Below, in pieces: positions 1-7,054 of a DNA stretch of 64,000 nt. The notes beneath the pieces are model-generated. The model did not search any database. It had not been told where the DNA came from and worked only from the letters and a program-made list of their open reading frames with translations. Position 1 is the first letter of the stretch; each line of letters opens with the position of its first letter. This DNA is from UBA1369 sp964571725. GTDB taxonomy: Bacteria; Patescibacteriota; Gracilibacteria; UBA1369. The DNA is taken from NCBI GenBank assembly GCA_964571725.1, contig CAZNDB010000002.1, positions 310,001 to 374,000 on the forward strand. Reading direction: 5' to 3'. The translations under genes were made by a program, and so were the position numbers.

Positions 1-1
1 C

Positions 2-769
2 ATGCCGACACCCGTGACAGTTGACTATAGCGTAAATGTCGTCAGTACGGCTGTGGGAGGCGGGATGGATTATGTTTTCGCTAACGGAACGATTACTTTC
101 AATGCCGGTAGTTTATTACCTTCCGCTCCAGTAAGAATAACTATCGTTGACGATTTGATTTATGAAGCTAATGAAACTGTTTCAGTCGATTTAAGCAACC
201 CTTCTAATGGTACGGCATTGGGCGGAATCACTAACTTCATACTGACGATTCTCGATAATGACCCTGTTCCCGTACAGGGAAGCGGAGCCGGTGGGCAATT
301 CGTCTGCCCGGCATATGATGCTTCTGATTTTCAGATAAATTTACTGGTTAAAACAGAAATCGGGAATCTCACAAAATCAGTGTTTTCAATTGATGTGCCA
401 CGGGATGTAAATATGGTCGCGGTTTCAACAAAAGCAGACTTCTCTGATGTAAGTTTTCGAGCCTATGTCTCTAATGACCGGCTAGAAATTTTACATGTTA
501 GGGAGGTCCAGAAAGTTTATTTCAGATTTATGAATCTTTATGGTTGTTCCCAGGATAGAAGTTATGAATTGAGTACTTCTATTCAAGGAATATTCGATCA
601 ACCTGAGTCGTCTGGTATTCAAACAATACAAAGAGGAGTTTTTGACCCAAGTACAGTAATGCAGGATTATGGGTGGACAAGGGTGGCGGCGTGGGGAGGA
701 AAATCAAGTAAGATAACGCAGAACTATTGTCAAACTGAGAATCCAAATGCGTTAATATGTTCGAGGTGA
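2..769 (+). CDS. Calx-beta domain surface protein, 3' end only
   Basis: This is the C-terminal part of a gene that enters from the left edge. The ATG at position 2 lies inside the fold, so the real start is outside the window. Residues 1-88 are the later strands of a Calx-beta domain, with VTVDYSVN, GTITFNAGS, ITIVDD and ANETVSVDLSNP, closing with the typical LDNDP. Such domains bind calcium and are usual in large extracellular adhesins. The following 165 residues are a different, unrecognised region with four scattered cysteines (FVCP, YGCS, NYCQ, LICSR), probably extracellular. It ends without an anchor, so surface attachment, if any, must lie upstream. Calx-beta assignment is firm; overall role is unknown. 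Confidence 0.8.
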   Translation: MPTPVTVDYSVNVVSTAVGGGMDYVFANGTITFNAGSLLPSAPVRITIVDDLIYEANETVSVDLSNPSNGTALGGITNFILTILDNDPVPVQGSGAGGQFVCPAYDASDFQINLLVKTEIGNLTKSVFSIDVPRDVNMVAVSTKADFSDVSFRAYVSNDRLEILHVREVQKVYFRFMNLYGCSQDRSYELSTSIQGIFDQPESSGIQTIQRGVFDPSTVMQDYGWTRVAAWGGKSSKITQNYCQTENPNALICSR

Positions 770-846
770 GGGGACCTTTTAGCTTACGCATCCCAGGTTT
801 TTGAAACGGCACACTCTTTTTAAAGATTCCTTGTTGATTGATGCTC

Positions 847-895
847 TTGCATTCCCTGTTTGAACCGTTTATACTATATGTATAAAACATATAGT
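847..895 (+). promoter_or_regulatory. promoter and operator of the padR-like gene
   Basis: A sigma-70-like promoter is visible: TTGCAT at 847-852, a 17-bp spacer, TATACT at 870-875. A perfect 9-bp inverted repeat, ACTATATGT (873-881) and ACATATAGT (887-895) with a 5-bp spacer, overlaps the -10 and the likely start point. The ATGT...ACAT cores resemble known PadR operators. The placement predicts repression by the PadR-like protein encoded just downstream, that is, autoregulation of the whole redox cluster. This is read from sequence only. Confidence 0.7.
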
Positions 896-908
896 TAATA
901 ATTCGGGT

Positions 909-1262
909 ATGAAAAAAGTTTGTCAAAAAGTGGTGGTGGAGAATTTTTTTGAGCCCTGTGTTTTATCTCTGCTAATGGAGAAACCGGGTTACGGTTATGA
1001 GTTGAAGAATGATTTGGCAGGGAAGTGCTGTTGTCAGGTGGACATCGGCAATCTGTACCGAAGACTGGCGGAATTACAAAAGCGCGGTTGCGTGAGCAGA
1101 AAGAAAATCTCGGGTCTGGCCGGTCCGGCCAAGCAGGTTTACGCAATTACTCCCAAAGGGAAACGTTTGCTGGCAACGTGGATTACGGAGCTGGGGGAGA
1201 CGGTCGGTATGATCAATAAATTAATTAATAATTATCAAAAAAACTATGGAAACAGAAAATAA
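909..1262 (+). CDS. PadR-family winged-helix transcriptional regulator
   Basis: A 117-residue protein with the PadR N-terminal winged helix: the FEPCVLSLLMEKPGYGYEL helix, the YRRLAELQKRG recognition region and the PAKQVYAITPKGKRLL wing. PadR proteins are small dimeric repressors that bind a dyad in their own promoter, and such a dyad lies 14 bp upstream. A triple cysteine (CCC, residues 39-41), with further Cys at 5, 17 and 59, is unusual and could sense redox state or metal. The 3' end overlaps the next gene by 17 bp, suggesting an operon with the glutaredoxin and possibly the rhodanese. The family is clear; the inducer is not known. It has no Shine-Dalgarno sequence, like most genes here. 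Confidence 0.88.
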   Translation: MKKVCQKVVVENFFEPCVLSLLMEKPGYGYELKNDLAGKCCCQVDIGNLYRRLAELQKRGCVSRKKISGLAGPAKQVYAITPKGKRLLATWITELGETVGMINKLINNYQKNYGNRK

Positions 1263-1503
1263 TCAAAATAAGGCTGAAGTGTTGGTTTATTCAACGCCGA
1301 CCTGTCCCTATTGCACTATGGTGAAGCAGTATCTGCAACAAAAGAACGTGCCTTTTCGGGACATTGACGTGTCACAAAACTGGGAACAAGCCCAGGAAAT
1401 GATCAGTAAATCCGGTCAGCAGGGAGTGCCGCAGCTGGAGATTAACGGTCAGATGGTGTTGGGATTTAATATTCCCAGAATTAACCAGTTGTTAAGCCTC
1501 TAA
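1246..1503 (+). CDS. glutaredoxin-like protein (CPYC)
   Basis: An 85-residue glutaredoxin/NrdH-type protein of the thioredoxin fold. The active site is CPYC at residues 20-23, followed by the QQKNVPFRDIDVS strand, the cis-proline motif GVPQLEI and a GFN glycine near the C-terminus. It should act in the cytoplasm as a dithiol reductant of disulfides or glutathione-like adducts; the physiological thiol is unknown. The gene overlaps the PadR gene, and a second glutaredoxin with the same CPYC motif lies 510 bp downstream. Family assignment is strong; the precise partner cannot be told from sequence. Confidence 0.92.
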   Translation: METENNQNKAEVLVYSTPTCPYCTMVKQYLQQKNVPFRDIDVSQNWEQAQEMISKSGQQGVPQLEINGQMVLGFNIPRINQLLSL

Positions 1504-1505
1504 AA

Positions 1506-1533
1506 TTGAAATATTGTATTTTCTCTGTATGAT
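1506..1533 (+). promoter_or_regulatory. promoter before the rhodanese lipoprotein
   Basis: TTGAAA at 1506-1511 and TATGAT at 1528-1533 are separated by 16 bp, each one mismatch from the sigma-70 consensus. It sits about 25 bp before the rhodanese start codon, so that gene may be transcribed independently of the upstream padR-glutaredoxin pair. Confidence 0.5.
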
Positions 1534-1557
1534 TGGCTTGTTATTAAATCAACCATT

Positions 1558-1995
1558 ATGAGTAAAGTTATTTTACAGGCCATGCTGGTCGTTGCCGTTC
1601 TTGTATTATCAGCCTGTGCCAACGGTGCTGATATCAAGGCGGATGTTTTGGCAACGGGAAGCGGCTTGAAGACTCCGGTGGAAGCGGCCGGATTATTGGC
1701 TGGTCAGTCGTCGCAGCGGCCTGTTCAGGTTTTGGACGTCAGGACTCCCGAAGAATTTCAGGCCGGTTGTTTGCGCGGGGCAAAAAATATTGATATCAGA
1801 TCCGGGACGTTCGAACAGCAAATTGCCGCTTTGGACAAATCCGCCACCTATCTGGTTTATTGCCGCACGGGCAAACGAAGTGCCGATGCCGCGGGCAGAA
1901 TGAAACAGGCCGGATTTACCAATGTAATGGATTTACAGGGAGGGTTTGTGGCCTGGGGAGATTCTGGGAATTCCGTCAGTCAGGATTGCAAGTAA
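1558..1995 (+). CDS. rhodanese-domain lipoprotein
   Basis: A 145-residue exported sulfurtransferase-like protein. Residues 1-20 are a lipoprotein signal peptide with lipobox LSAC (Cys20). Residues 50-140 are a single rhodanese domain: VLDVRTPEEFQAG, the active-site loop CRTGKRS (Cys102), and the closing DLQGGFVAWGD. Rhodaneses carry a persulfide on the loop cysteine; an outward-facing lipid-anchored version may handle sulfur species or protein thiols at the cell surface. It lies between two CPYC glutaredoxins, so a joint role in thiol/persulfide metabolism is plausible but inferred. Confidence 0.9.
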   Translation: MSKVILQAMLVVAVLVLSACANGADIKADVLATGSGLKTPVEAAGLLAGQSSQRPVQVLDVRTPEEFQAGCLRGAKNIDIRSGTFEQQIAALDKSATYLVYCRTGKRSADAAGRMKQAGFTNVMDLQGGFVAWGDSGNSVSQDCK

Positions 1996-2012
1996 CCGCT
2001 AAATTTATCAAA

Positions 2013-2264
2013 ATGAAAGAAGTAATTATCTATTCGACTTCGGTCTGTCCTTACTGCAACCAAGCGAAAGCTTTGTTCACGTCACTGCAGGTGCCTTTCC
2101 GCAATGTTGATTTGTCGGCAGATCCGGAGCTGCGTGAAAGTGTGTCGAAAAAATACAATTGGCAGACCGTTCCGATGATTGTAATAGGGGATGAGTTTAT
2201 CGGGGGATATTCGGATTTGAAAAAGTTGCAGGATGAAGGCAAGCTGATGAATAAGTTGCGTTGA
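2013..2264 (+). CDS. glutaredoxin (second copy, CPYC)
   Basis: An 83-residue glutaredoxin. I chose the ATG at 2013 because the fold begins there (KEVIIYSTSVCPYC); the longer reading frame upstream overlaps the rhodanese gene out of frame and has no domain. The active site is CPYC (Cys12, Cys15), with the TVPMIVI cis-proline strand and the GGYSDL glycine pair typical of class I glutaredoxins. It starts 18 bp after the rhodanese stop and is probably co-transcribed with it. It differs from the copy at 1246 in its C-terminal half, so the two are not a recent duplication. Confidence 0.93.
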   Translation: MKEVIIYSTSVCPYCNQAKALFTSLQVPFRNVDLSADPELRESVSKKYNWQTVPMIVIGDEFIGGYSDLKKLQDEGKLMNKLR

Positions 2265-2291
2265 AGCAGCTCTGCCGATTGAAAGAACTTT

Positions 2292-3395
2292 TTAATGTCC
2301 CCAAACGTCAGCCCGCCAGGTTTGGGTGTCCGCTGTGTCAACGGTGAGTGTGGCTTGTGAATTACAGGCGCGTATCAAAACATAATCATTCGCGGATACC
2401 AGTCCGTTCCAGCTCAGATTAGCAGTTTCAATTCCTCCGCTCACTGGCGTAGGGGTAACAATCACTGTATCACCGGGGACAGCTCCCGGAACCGGGATGG
2501 TGGCATAATTCCCGCATTCATTGGCCGGTATGCCGGCGGTAACCAGATTGTTAACCGTCACGGAAAGATGTTTGGTAATTTGAGCGGATGAACCGCTTCC
2601 GGCCGGCAGGGTCAAACTGTGGGAGGTCAGGTCGCCGTCTTCATCAACGTAAGTTACCGGTGAGCCGGAACTGTTTCTGACGGAAAATATTTGGGTTTCC
2701 GCGTCGTCGGCGTGGGCATTGATGGCCAGTTTAATGCCCGCAAATCCGTTTATGTTCAGCCGCCCGTCCAGATTAAACCATTTGCTGATCAGATCATAAA
2801 TTAAGCCTTTACCGTCTTCTCCGAACAGCAGCCGGACGTATTGGGGCGAGTTGTTGTTTACGTCCAGGGTAAAGTCGTTGTTGGTGGTTCCTCCCTGAAT
2901 CACGACCGGATCCAGACTGGTCAGGCTGTTGACCAGCAGGTATCTTTTAATGTTGTTTGGATCGTCTCTGAGCATATCGATAATGCGATAGGCGGTATCG
3001 GCTTCGTTCGGGTATTTGTATTCAATCTGCATGAAGGCGCTGTAACTGTAAATCTCCGGAAAATCGGGGAAGATTGTGGTGTTGAAAAAATCCAGATTAA
3101 TAATCCCGTCCTGATCAGGAGTGAAAGTTACTACTTTTTGCCATCCTCCGTAATTTTCGTCGTCGGTGACCAGGGCGCCGTTTTGGTCTATTTCGTGTGC
3201 TTCCGGGTCTCCCATGCGCCAGAGGCTGAAACGTACGTTAACCGGAGATGTTACAGCGCCGTTGTCGTTGAGGGTGAGTGTGGCGAAGTTTTTGATTAAA
3301 TCTTTTTCGAAAGCGAAAGCCTGTGAACCGGAATATACAGTTAAAAATAGGAACAGGGCGGTGTATAGAAAAGCTCTTTTCGAAATGGCCAACAT
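2292..3395 (-). CDS. secreted protein of unknown function
   Basis: A 367-residue exported protein, not recognised. The start at 3395 gives a clean signal peptide (basic MLAISKR, a hydrophobic stretch, then a QAFA cleavage site); a longer form would add a lysine/asparagine-rich extension. The body is rich in beta-prone, Thr/Asn/Gly segments, including LTLNDNGAVTSPVNVRFSLW near the mature N-terminus and a DNxSP-type middle region. It has only two cysteines, both near the C-terminus (NECGNY, IRACNS). The pattern suggests a surface or appendage-associated protein with a C-terminal beta domain. It runs toward the glutaredoxin gene and shares a 27-bp gap with it. Confidence 0.75.
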   Translation of the reverse strand: MLAISKRAFLYTALFLFLTVYSGSQAFAFEKDLIKNFATLTLNDNGAVTSPVNVRFSLWRMGDPEAHEIDQNGALVTDDENYGGWQKVVTFTPDQDGIINLDFFNTTIFPDFPEIYSYSAFMQIEYKYPNEADTAYRIIDMLRDDPNNIKRYLLVNSLTSLDPVVIQGGTTNNDFTLDVNNNSPQYVRLLFGEDGKGLIYDLISKWFNLDGRLNINGFAGIKLAINAHADDAETQIFSVRNSSGSPVTYVDEDGDLTSHSLTLPAGSGSSAQITKHLSVTVNNLVTAGIPANECGNYATIPVPGAVPGDTVIVTPTPVSGGIETANLSWNGLVSANDYVLIRACNSQATLTVDTADTQTWRADVWGH

Positions 3396-3615
3396 GACGA
3401 TATTGTTATTTTTATTTCTCTTTTTGTGATGATATAATGTCTTATTAATTTTTTGCCGCAAGTCTTTTCTGTTTACTTATATTTGGCTTGTGCTTAGGTT
3501 CGGGGGACGGGGCTTTTATATCAAGCTTGCAGTGCGTTTTTTTGTCTATAAGAATTCCTTCACAAATTCAGAGTAGTTGATAGCTTAATTTGGATATAAT
3601 TTTACCTTATTACCC

Positions 3616-4515
3616 ATGACTTCAAACATGTCGGGAGAAAGAGGTGGTTTTTTTTTAGATGAAGGTGGTTCCCCCTCGGTTGTTGAAACAGCTGGCCGGG
3701 AATCGGATAACGTAGTGATTCCTGCGGCAGCCGGTTTTCACCTGAGGGCGGATGATCTGATGACAAAAATCTCGGAAGAGGAGAGAGAAAAGGAATTAAA
3801 TAAAGATTGTACGAGAGAAAGCGTATTGAATTTGAAAGGGGTGGAGCTTATTGAACAGTCGGATAAAATCCGACGGGCTTTTGAGGTTTTGCGGCGGGGG
3901 TATCCGGACAGACCGATGAGTGAACAATGTCAGGGAGCGGAGTTCCGTGAAAATGCGGCGCAGATTATCAGTGAGATTGCCCGTCAGACTTTGCTGGGTG
4001 AGGATCCGGAAAAAGTAGTGGTGATGTTGCCATGGCGGGCGGCTCTTTCTTTTGGGCTGGAATATCAGAAACTGGGGGTGAAGAGGTTTTATCACGTCAG
4101 TTCAAGGCGCGATGAACAGACTTTGAAAACTATCGTTGATTATGAGGCCGGGGAAATCAGGGACGGGGATACGTTGATTATGGGAGATCCCATGCTGGCA
4201 ACCGGCAATACGGATGTGGATGGTATCAATAGGCCCTTGGCGAAAGGTATTGTTCCCGGGAAAATTATTGTTAACGCGCTGGTGGCCGCTCCCGTCGGTG
4301 TGATGAATTTACGCCGTTATCCCGGAGTCAGAATGGTTTTGGGTGCTTTGGACGATAAATTGGACGCCCGCGGTTATATTGTACCCGGCTTTGGGGATTG
4401 CGGGGACAAATGGAGTGAAGGTCTGACGGTGGAAGACGTTAACATGATTGCCGAGAAACTATATTTTGACAGTCTGTCCCGCAAAATGCTGCTGGCAAGA
4501 TATGGTTTTAATTGA
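3616..4515 (+). CDS. uracil phosphoribosyltransferase-like protein with N-terminal extension
   Basis: A 299-residue protein whose C-terminal 200 residues match the Upp family: RRDEQTL followed by the PRPP-binding loop GDPMLATGN and the uracil-pocket-like YIVPGFGDCGDKW, which parallels the family's YIVPGLGDAGDR. Upp makes UMP from uracil and PRPP. The LRAG segment of true Upp is replaced by LPWRAAL, and about 90 N-terminal residues of acidic/charged sequence precede the domain; typical Upp is about 210 residues. So it is either a divergent Upp or a related phosphoribosyltransferase with a different base or a regulatory role. A TATAAT-like box lies at 3595-3600, without a clear -35. Confidence 0.75.
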   Translation: MTSNMSGERGGFFLDEGGSPSVVETAGRESDNVVIPAAAGFHLRADDLMTKISEEEREKELNKDCTRESVLNLKGVELIEQSDKIRRAFEVLRRGYPDRPMSEQCQGAEFRENAAQIISEIARQTLLGEDPEKVVVMLPWRAALSFGLEYQKLGVKRFYHVSSRRDEQTLKTIVDYEAGEIRDGDTLIMGDPMLATGNTDVDGINRPLAKGIVPGKIIVNALVAAPVGVMNLRRYPGVRMVLGALDDKLDARGYIVPGFGDCGDKWSEGLTVEDVNMIAEKLYFDSLSRKMLLARYGFN

Positions 4516-4593
4516 TTGTCCGAGGCTGTAAAATAAACAGTATAATGTAAGCCACAGATTGAAATGTTTTTTCCAAACAGCAATTAATTATAT

Positions 4594-6057
4594 ATGAAAA
4601 AAAACAACATTTTCTTTCCGATCATTTTAACTGTTGTGATTTTTTGTCTGGGCGGTTGCTACGATGTCCCTTCCGCAGATGAAGGTGCGGAACTTCCTTA
4701 CTCAGCCGCGTCTGCCTCCATCAGTGTGATAGCTGGTGTTCCCACTGATCATTCGGTTGTTTTGAACGTGCTGACGGGAGAAGAGCTGGAGGCTTCCGTG
4801 GAGTATGGCACTGCCCCCGGTTCCCTGACGGGCAGTACTTCTTTCCAGAAATCGTTGGCGGGGGCTCCGTTGCTGTTTGTACTGGACGACTTACAACCCG
4901 ACAACAGATATTTTTATCGTGTTGTTTATAAAAAGGAGGGGGAGCGGTCTTATACGACCGGCAGTGAAGGTTCTTTTGTTACCCAGAGGAGTCGCGGTTC
5001 GACTTTTACATTTGGAGTGCAGGGCGATTCCCATCCGGACAGACCAGGGAAAGTGTTTAACCCGGCACTGTATGCTCTGACTTTGCACAACGCGGTGAAA
5101 GCGCAGCCCGATTTCTATTTTATGCTGGGAGATGATTTCAGCATGGAGGAGCTGGTGGAGAAAAAGCTGGTCAGCCGGAAAACCGTGGAGGAGGTTTATC
5201 TGAAGCAGCGTCAATATCTGAATAAGATCGGCGCGGCGGCGGCATTATTTTTGGTGAACGGCAATCATGATCAGGCTGCCAGGTATTTGCTGGACGGGTC
5301 TCCCGACAGTCCGGCGGTTATTGCCGCACTGACCAGAGCGAAATATTTTCCTTTACCGGTTCCGGACGGTTTTTACGGCGGGGACAGTGAAATGATTGAT
5401 AACATAGGATATTTGCGTGATTATTATTCTTTCGAATGGGGAGACGCTCTGTTTGTGGTACTTGATCCTTATTGGCATTCGGACATTCCGGTGGATAACA
5501 GGGCGGGGTGGATTACTTCCGAGGACAAGAAAGCTGCCAGAGATCTCTGGCAGGTGACATTGGGCGATGCTCAATATAAATGGTTTAAGGAGACATTGGA
5601 AAACAGCGGAGCCAAATATAAATTTGTCTTTGAACATCATTTGCTGGGGACCGGTCGCGGCGGCGTGGAAAATGCCGGACTGTTTGAATGGGGAGGTTAT
5701 AATCGGGACGGAGTTCGCGAATTTGAGCAGAAAAGACCGGGCTGGGAATTGCCGATTCACGATCTGATGGTGAAGAACGGCGTGACCATATTTTTTCAGG
5801 GACATGATCACCTTTTTGCCAGACAGGAGTTGGACGGGGTGATTTATCAGACGGTACCGGTGCCCGCCGATAATTACTTTTCCACTTCCAATTTGAGCTA
5901 TTATAAGGAGGGGGATGTTTTGCCGGCGTCCGGTTTTCTGAAGGTAACGGTTGCTCCCGAGCAGGTTCAGGTTGATTATGTTAAGTCCTTTCTGCCCGAG
6001 GATGAAACAAAGGATAATATCAACGGAGCGGTGGGATATTCTTATATAGTGAGATGA
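4594..6057 (+). CDS. metallophosphoesterase lipoprotein with Fn3-like N-domain
   Basis: A 487-residue lipoprotein: signal peptide with lipobox LGGC (Cys22), then a fibronectin-III-like domain (about 45-130) such as precedes the catalytic part of purple-acid-phosphatase and PhoD-like enzymes, then a calcineurin-like metallophosphoesterase domain. The metal-binding motifs appear in order: GDSH, LGDDF, NGNHDQ, FEHH and GHDH. These bind two metal ions and hydrolyse phosphomonoesters or diesters. Being lipid-anchored outside the membrane, it may scavenge phosphate or nucleotides from the surroundings or host; the substrate is unknown. A strong terminator follows the stop codon. Confidence 0.9.
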   Translation: MKKNNIFFPIILTVVIFCLGGCYDVPSADEGAELPYSAASASISVIAGVPTDHSVVLNVLTGEELEASVEYGTAPGSLTGSTSFQKSLAGAPLLFVLDDLQPDNRYFYRVVYKKEGERSYTTGSEGSFVTQRSRGSTFTFGVQGDSHPDRPGKVFNPALYALTLHNAVKAQPDFYFMLGDDFSMEELVEKKLVSRKTVEEVYLKQRQYLNKIGAAAALFLVNGNHDQAARYLLDGSPDSPAVIAALTRAKYFPLPVPDGFYGGDSEMIDNIGYLRDYYSFEWGDALFVVLDPYWHSDIPVDNRAGWITSEDKKAARDLWQVTLGDAQYKWFKETLENSGAKYKFVFEHHLLGTGRGGVENAGLFEWGGYNRDGVREFEQKRPGWELPIHDLMVKNGVTIFFQGHDHLFARQELDGVIYQTVPVPADNYFSTSNLSYYKEGDVLPASGFLKVTVAPEQVQVDYVKSFLPEDETKDNINGAVGYSYIVR

Positions 6058-6066
6058 ATTGATATT

Positions 6067-6100
6067 AAAAAACCACCGCTTGAGCGGTGGTTTTTTGTTT
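6067..6100. terminator. bidirectional intrinsic terminator
   Basis: A perfect stem (ACCACCGCT with AGCGGTGGT) flanked by six A on the left and six T on the right, so it can end transcription in both directions: from the phosphoesterase gene on the plus strand and from the small acidic gene on the minus strand. Confidence 0.9.
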
Positions 6101-6114
6101 GCCGGGGAATTGAA

Positions 6115-6249
6115 TTAAGCGGCTTTTTCTTCCTCAGCTTTAGGGGCGGAGTCGTCGGTGGTAGCGGGAGTTTCTGTTGGCTGAGTTTCTTCAGTCTTGG
6201 TCACCTCTTCCACCTTGGTCGTTGTTTCAACGGGAGTAGTATCTTCCAT
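6115..6249 (-). CDS. 44-residue acidic Thr/Glu-rich protein
   Basis: A small frame (ATG at 6249, TAA at 6115-6117) encodes 44 residues composed largely of Thr, Glu, Pro, Ala, Lys and Asp, starting MEDTTPVETTT and ending EEEKAA. It has no cysteine, no aromatic residue and no hydrophobic core, so it should be disordered. Its stop lies 15 bp from the bidirectional terminator at 6067, which fits a real short transcript. Similar low-complexity acidic miniproteins are often seen in CPR genomes, but I do not recognise a family and no function can be assigned. Confidence 0.6.
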   Translation of the reverse strand: MEDTTPVETTTKVEEVTKTEETQPTETPATTDDSAPKAEEEKAA

Positions 6250-6378
6250 GTTTCTTGTGTTTAAGAAATAGTGTCAGCACCATACGGGCTAACAAACTGA
6301 ATAGATAGGGATTTATGGAAAAGCGGCTGGACACAGGGAAAAGGAGTGGAAAGATCGTGAACTTTTTTTGCGGCAGGG

Positions 6379-6423
6379 TTGATTTTGGTTTCAAAGAGGT
6401 ATATATCAATATACGTTGATATA
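6379..6423 (+). promoter_or_regulatory. ArsR-type promoter/operator
   Basis: An 8-bp inverted repeat, TATATCAA (6402-6409) and TTGATATA (6416-6423) with a 6-bp spacer, is a classic ArsR/SmtB box. It overlaps a candidate promoter TTGATT (6379-6384), 17-bp spacer, TATATC (6402-6407), and ends 9 bp before the arsR start codon. The metal-free regulator should block RNA polymerase here. Confidence 0.75.
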
Positions 6424-6432
6424 GTTTAATAG

Positions 6433-6741
6433 ATGAAGACTCATTGTTGTAATGGGGACAGCAGGGCTAAAGAACCAGAAAAACTGGCGTCATTTCTACG
6501 CATTGTTGCCGATAGTAATCGTGTCAAAATTATTAGCTTGCTTCGCAAAGGTGAAAAATGTGTCTGCGAAATCTGGAAAGATCTCAATCTTTCACAAAAT
6601 CTTGTTTCCCATCATCTCAAAGAGCTGAAAAAACTGGATCTGATAGTTTCCAGAAAGAAGGGACTGAATGTGATCTACTCTTTCAATAAGAGTAAAATGA
6701 AGGAATATCTGGATCAAATGAATAATCTATTACTAAATTAA
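6433..6741 (+). CDS. ArsR/SmtB-family metalloregulator
   Basis: A 102-residue winged-helix repressor. The helix-turn-helix is LSQNLVSHHLKELKKLDLI. The metal-sensing helix carries KCVCEIW (Cys43, Cys45), the As(III)/metal thiolate motif of ArsR-type proteins, and two more cysteines (Cys5, Cys6) precede the fold. On binding metal the dimer leaves its operator; that operator, an 8-bp dyad, lies immediately upstream. The gene is the first of a three-gene operon (1-bp gap to the next gene). The exact inducer, arsenite or another thiophilic metal, cannot be decided. Confidence 0.93.
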   Translation: MKTHCCNGDSRAKEPEKLASFLRIVADSNRVKIISLLRKGEKCVCEIWKDLNLSQNLVSHHLKELKKLDLIVSRKKGLNVIYSFNKSKMKEYLDQMNNLLLN

Positions 6742-6742
6742 C

Positions 6743-7030
6743 ATGAAAATACAGGTTTTTGGGATGGGGTGTCCCGGCTGTAAAAAGCTTTATGCCCAGA
6801 CTGGGGAAGTAATTAAGGAGATGGGAATCAAAGCTGAGGTCGAATATATTGATGATTTGCAAAGACTGCTTGATCTGGGCGTCATGTCCAGTCCGGTACT
6901 GGTAATTGACGGTCAGCCGTTGATAGTGGGGCGGATTCCCGATAAGAAAAGTATCAGGGAAGCGATACTATCCGGCGGGAAGGATCAGCAGAGAGAGTGT
7001 GGTTGTAAATGCGACGGTGAGTGTGAATAG
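6743..7030 (+). CDS. thioredoxin-like redox-active disulfide protein
   Basis: A 95-residue thioredoxin-fold miniprotein: active site CPGC at residues 10-13 directly after the first strand (MKIQVFGMGCPGC), cis-Pro strand SSPVLVIDGQ, and a GRIP segment. This matches the small redox-active disulfide / glutaredoxin-like family often encoded between an ArsR gene and a permease. The tail is cysteine-rich (ECGCKCDGEC, five Cys in ten residues), which could bind the metal and pass it to the membrane partner. That metal-handover role is inference. It follows arsR by 1 bp and precedes the permease by 24 bp. Confidence 0.88.
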   Translation: MKIQVFGMGCPGCKKLYAQTGEVIKEMGIKAEVEYIDDLQRLLDLGVMSSPVLVIDGQPLIVGRIPDKKSIREAILSGGKDQQRECGCKCDGECE

Positions 7031-7054
7031 GTTTTATTAATCAATCAGAAAAAT

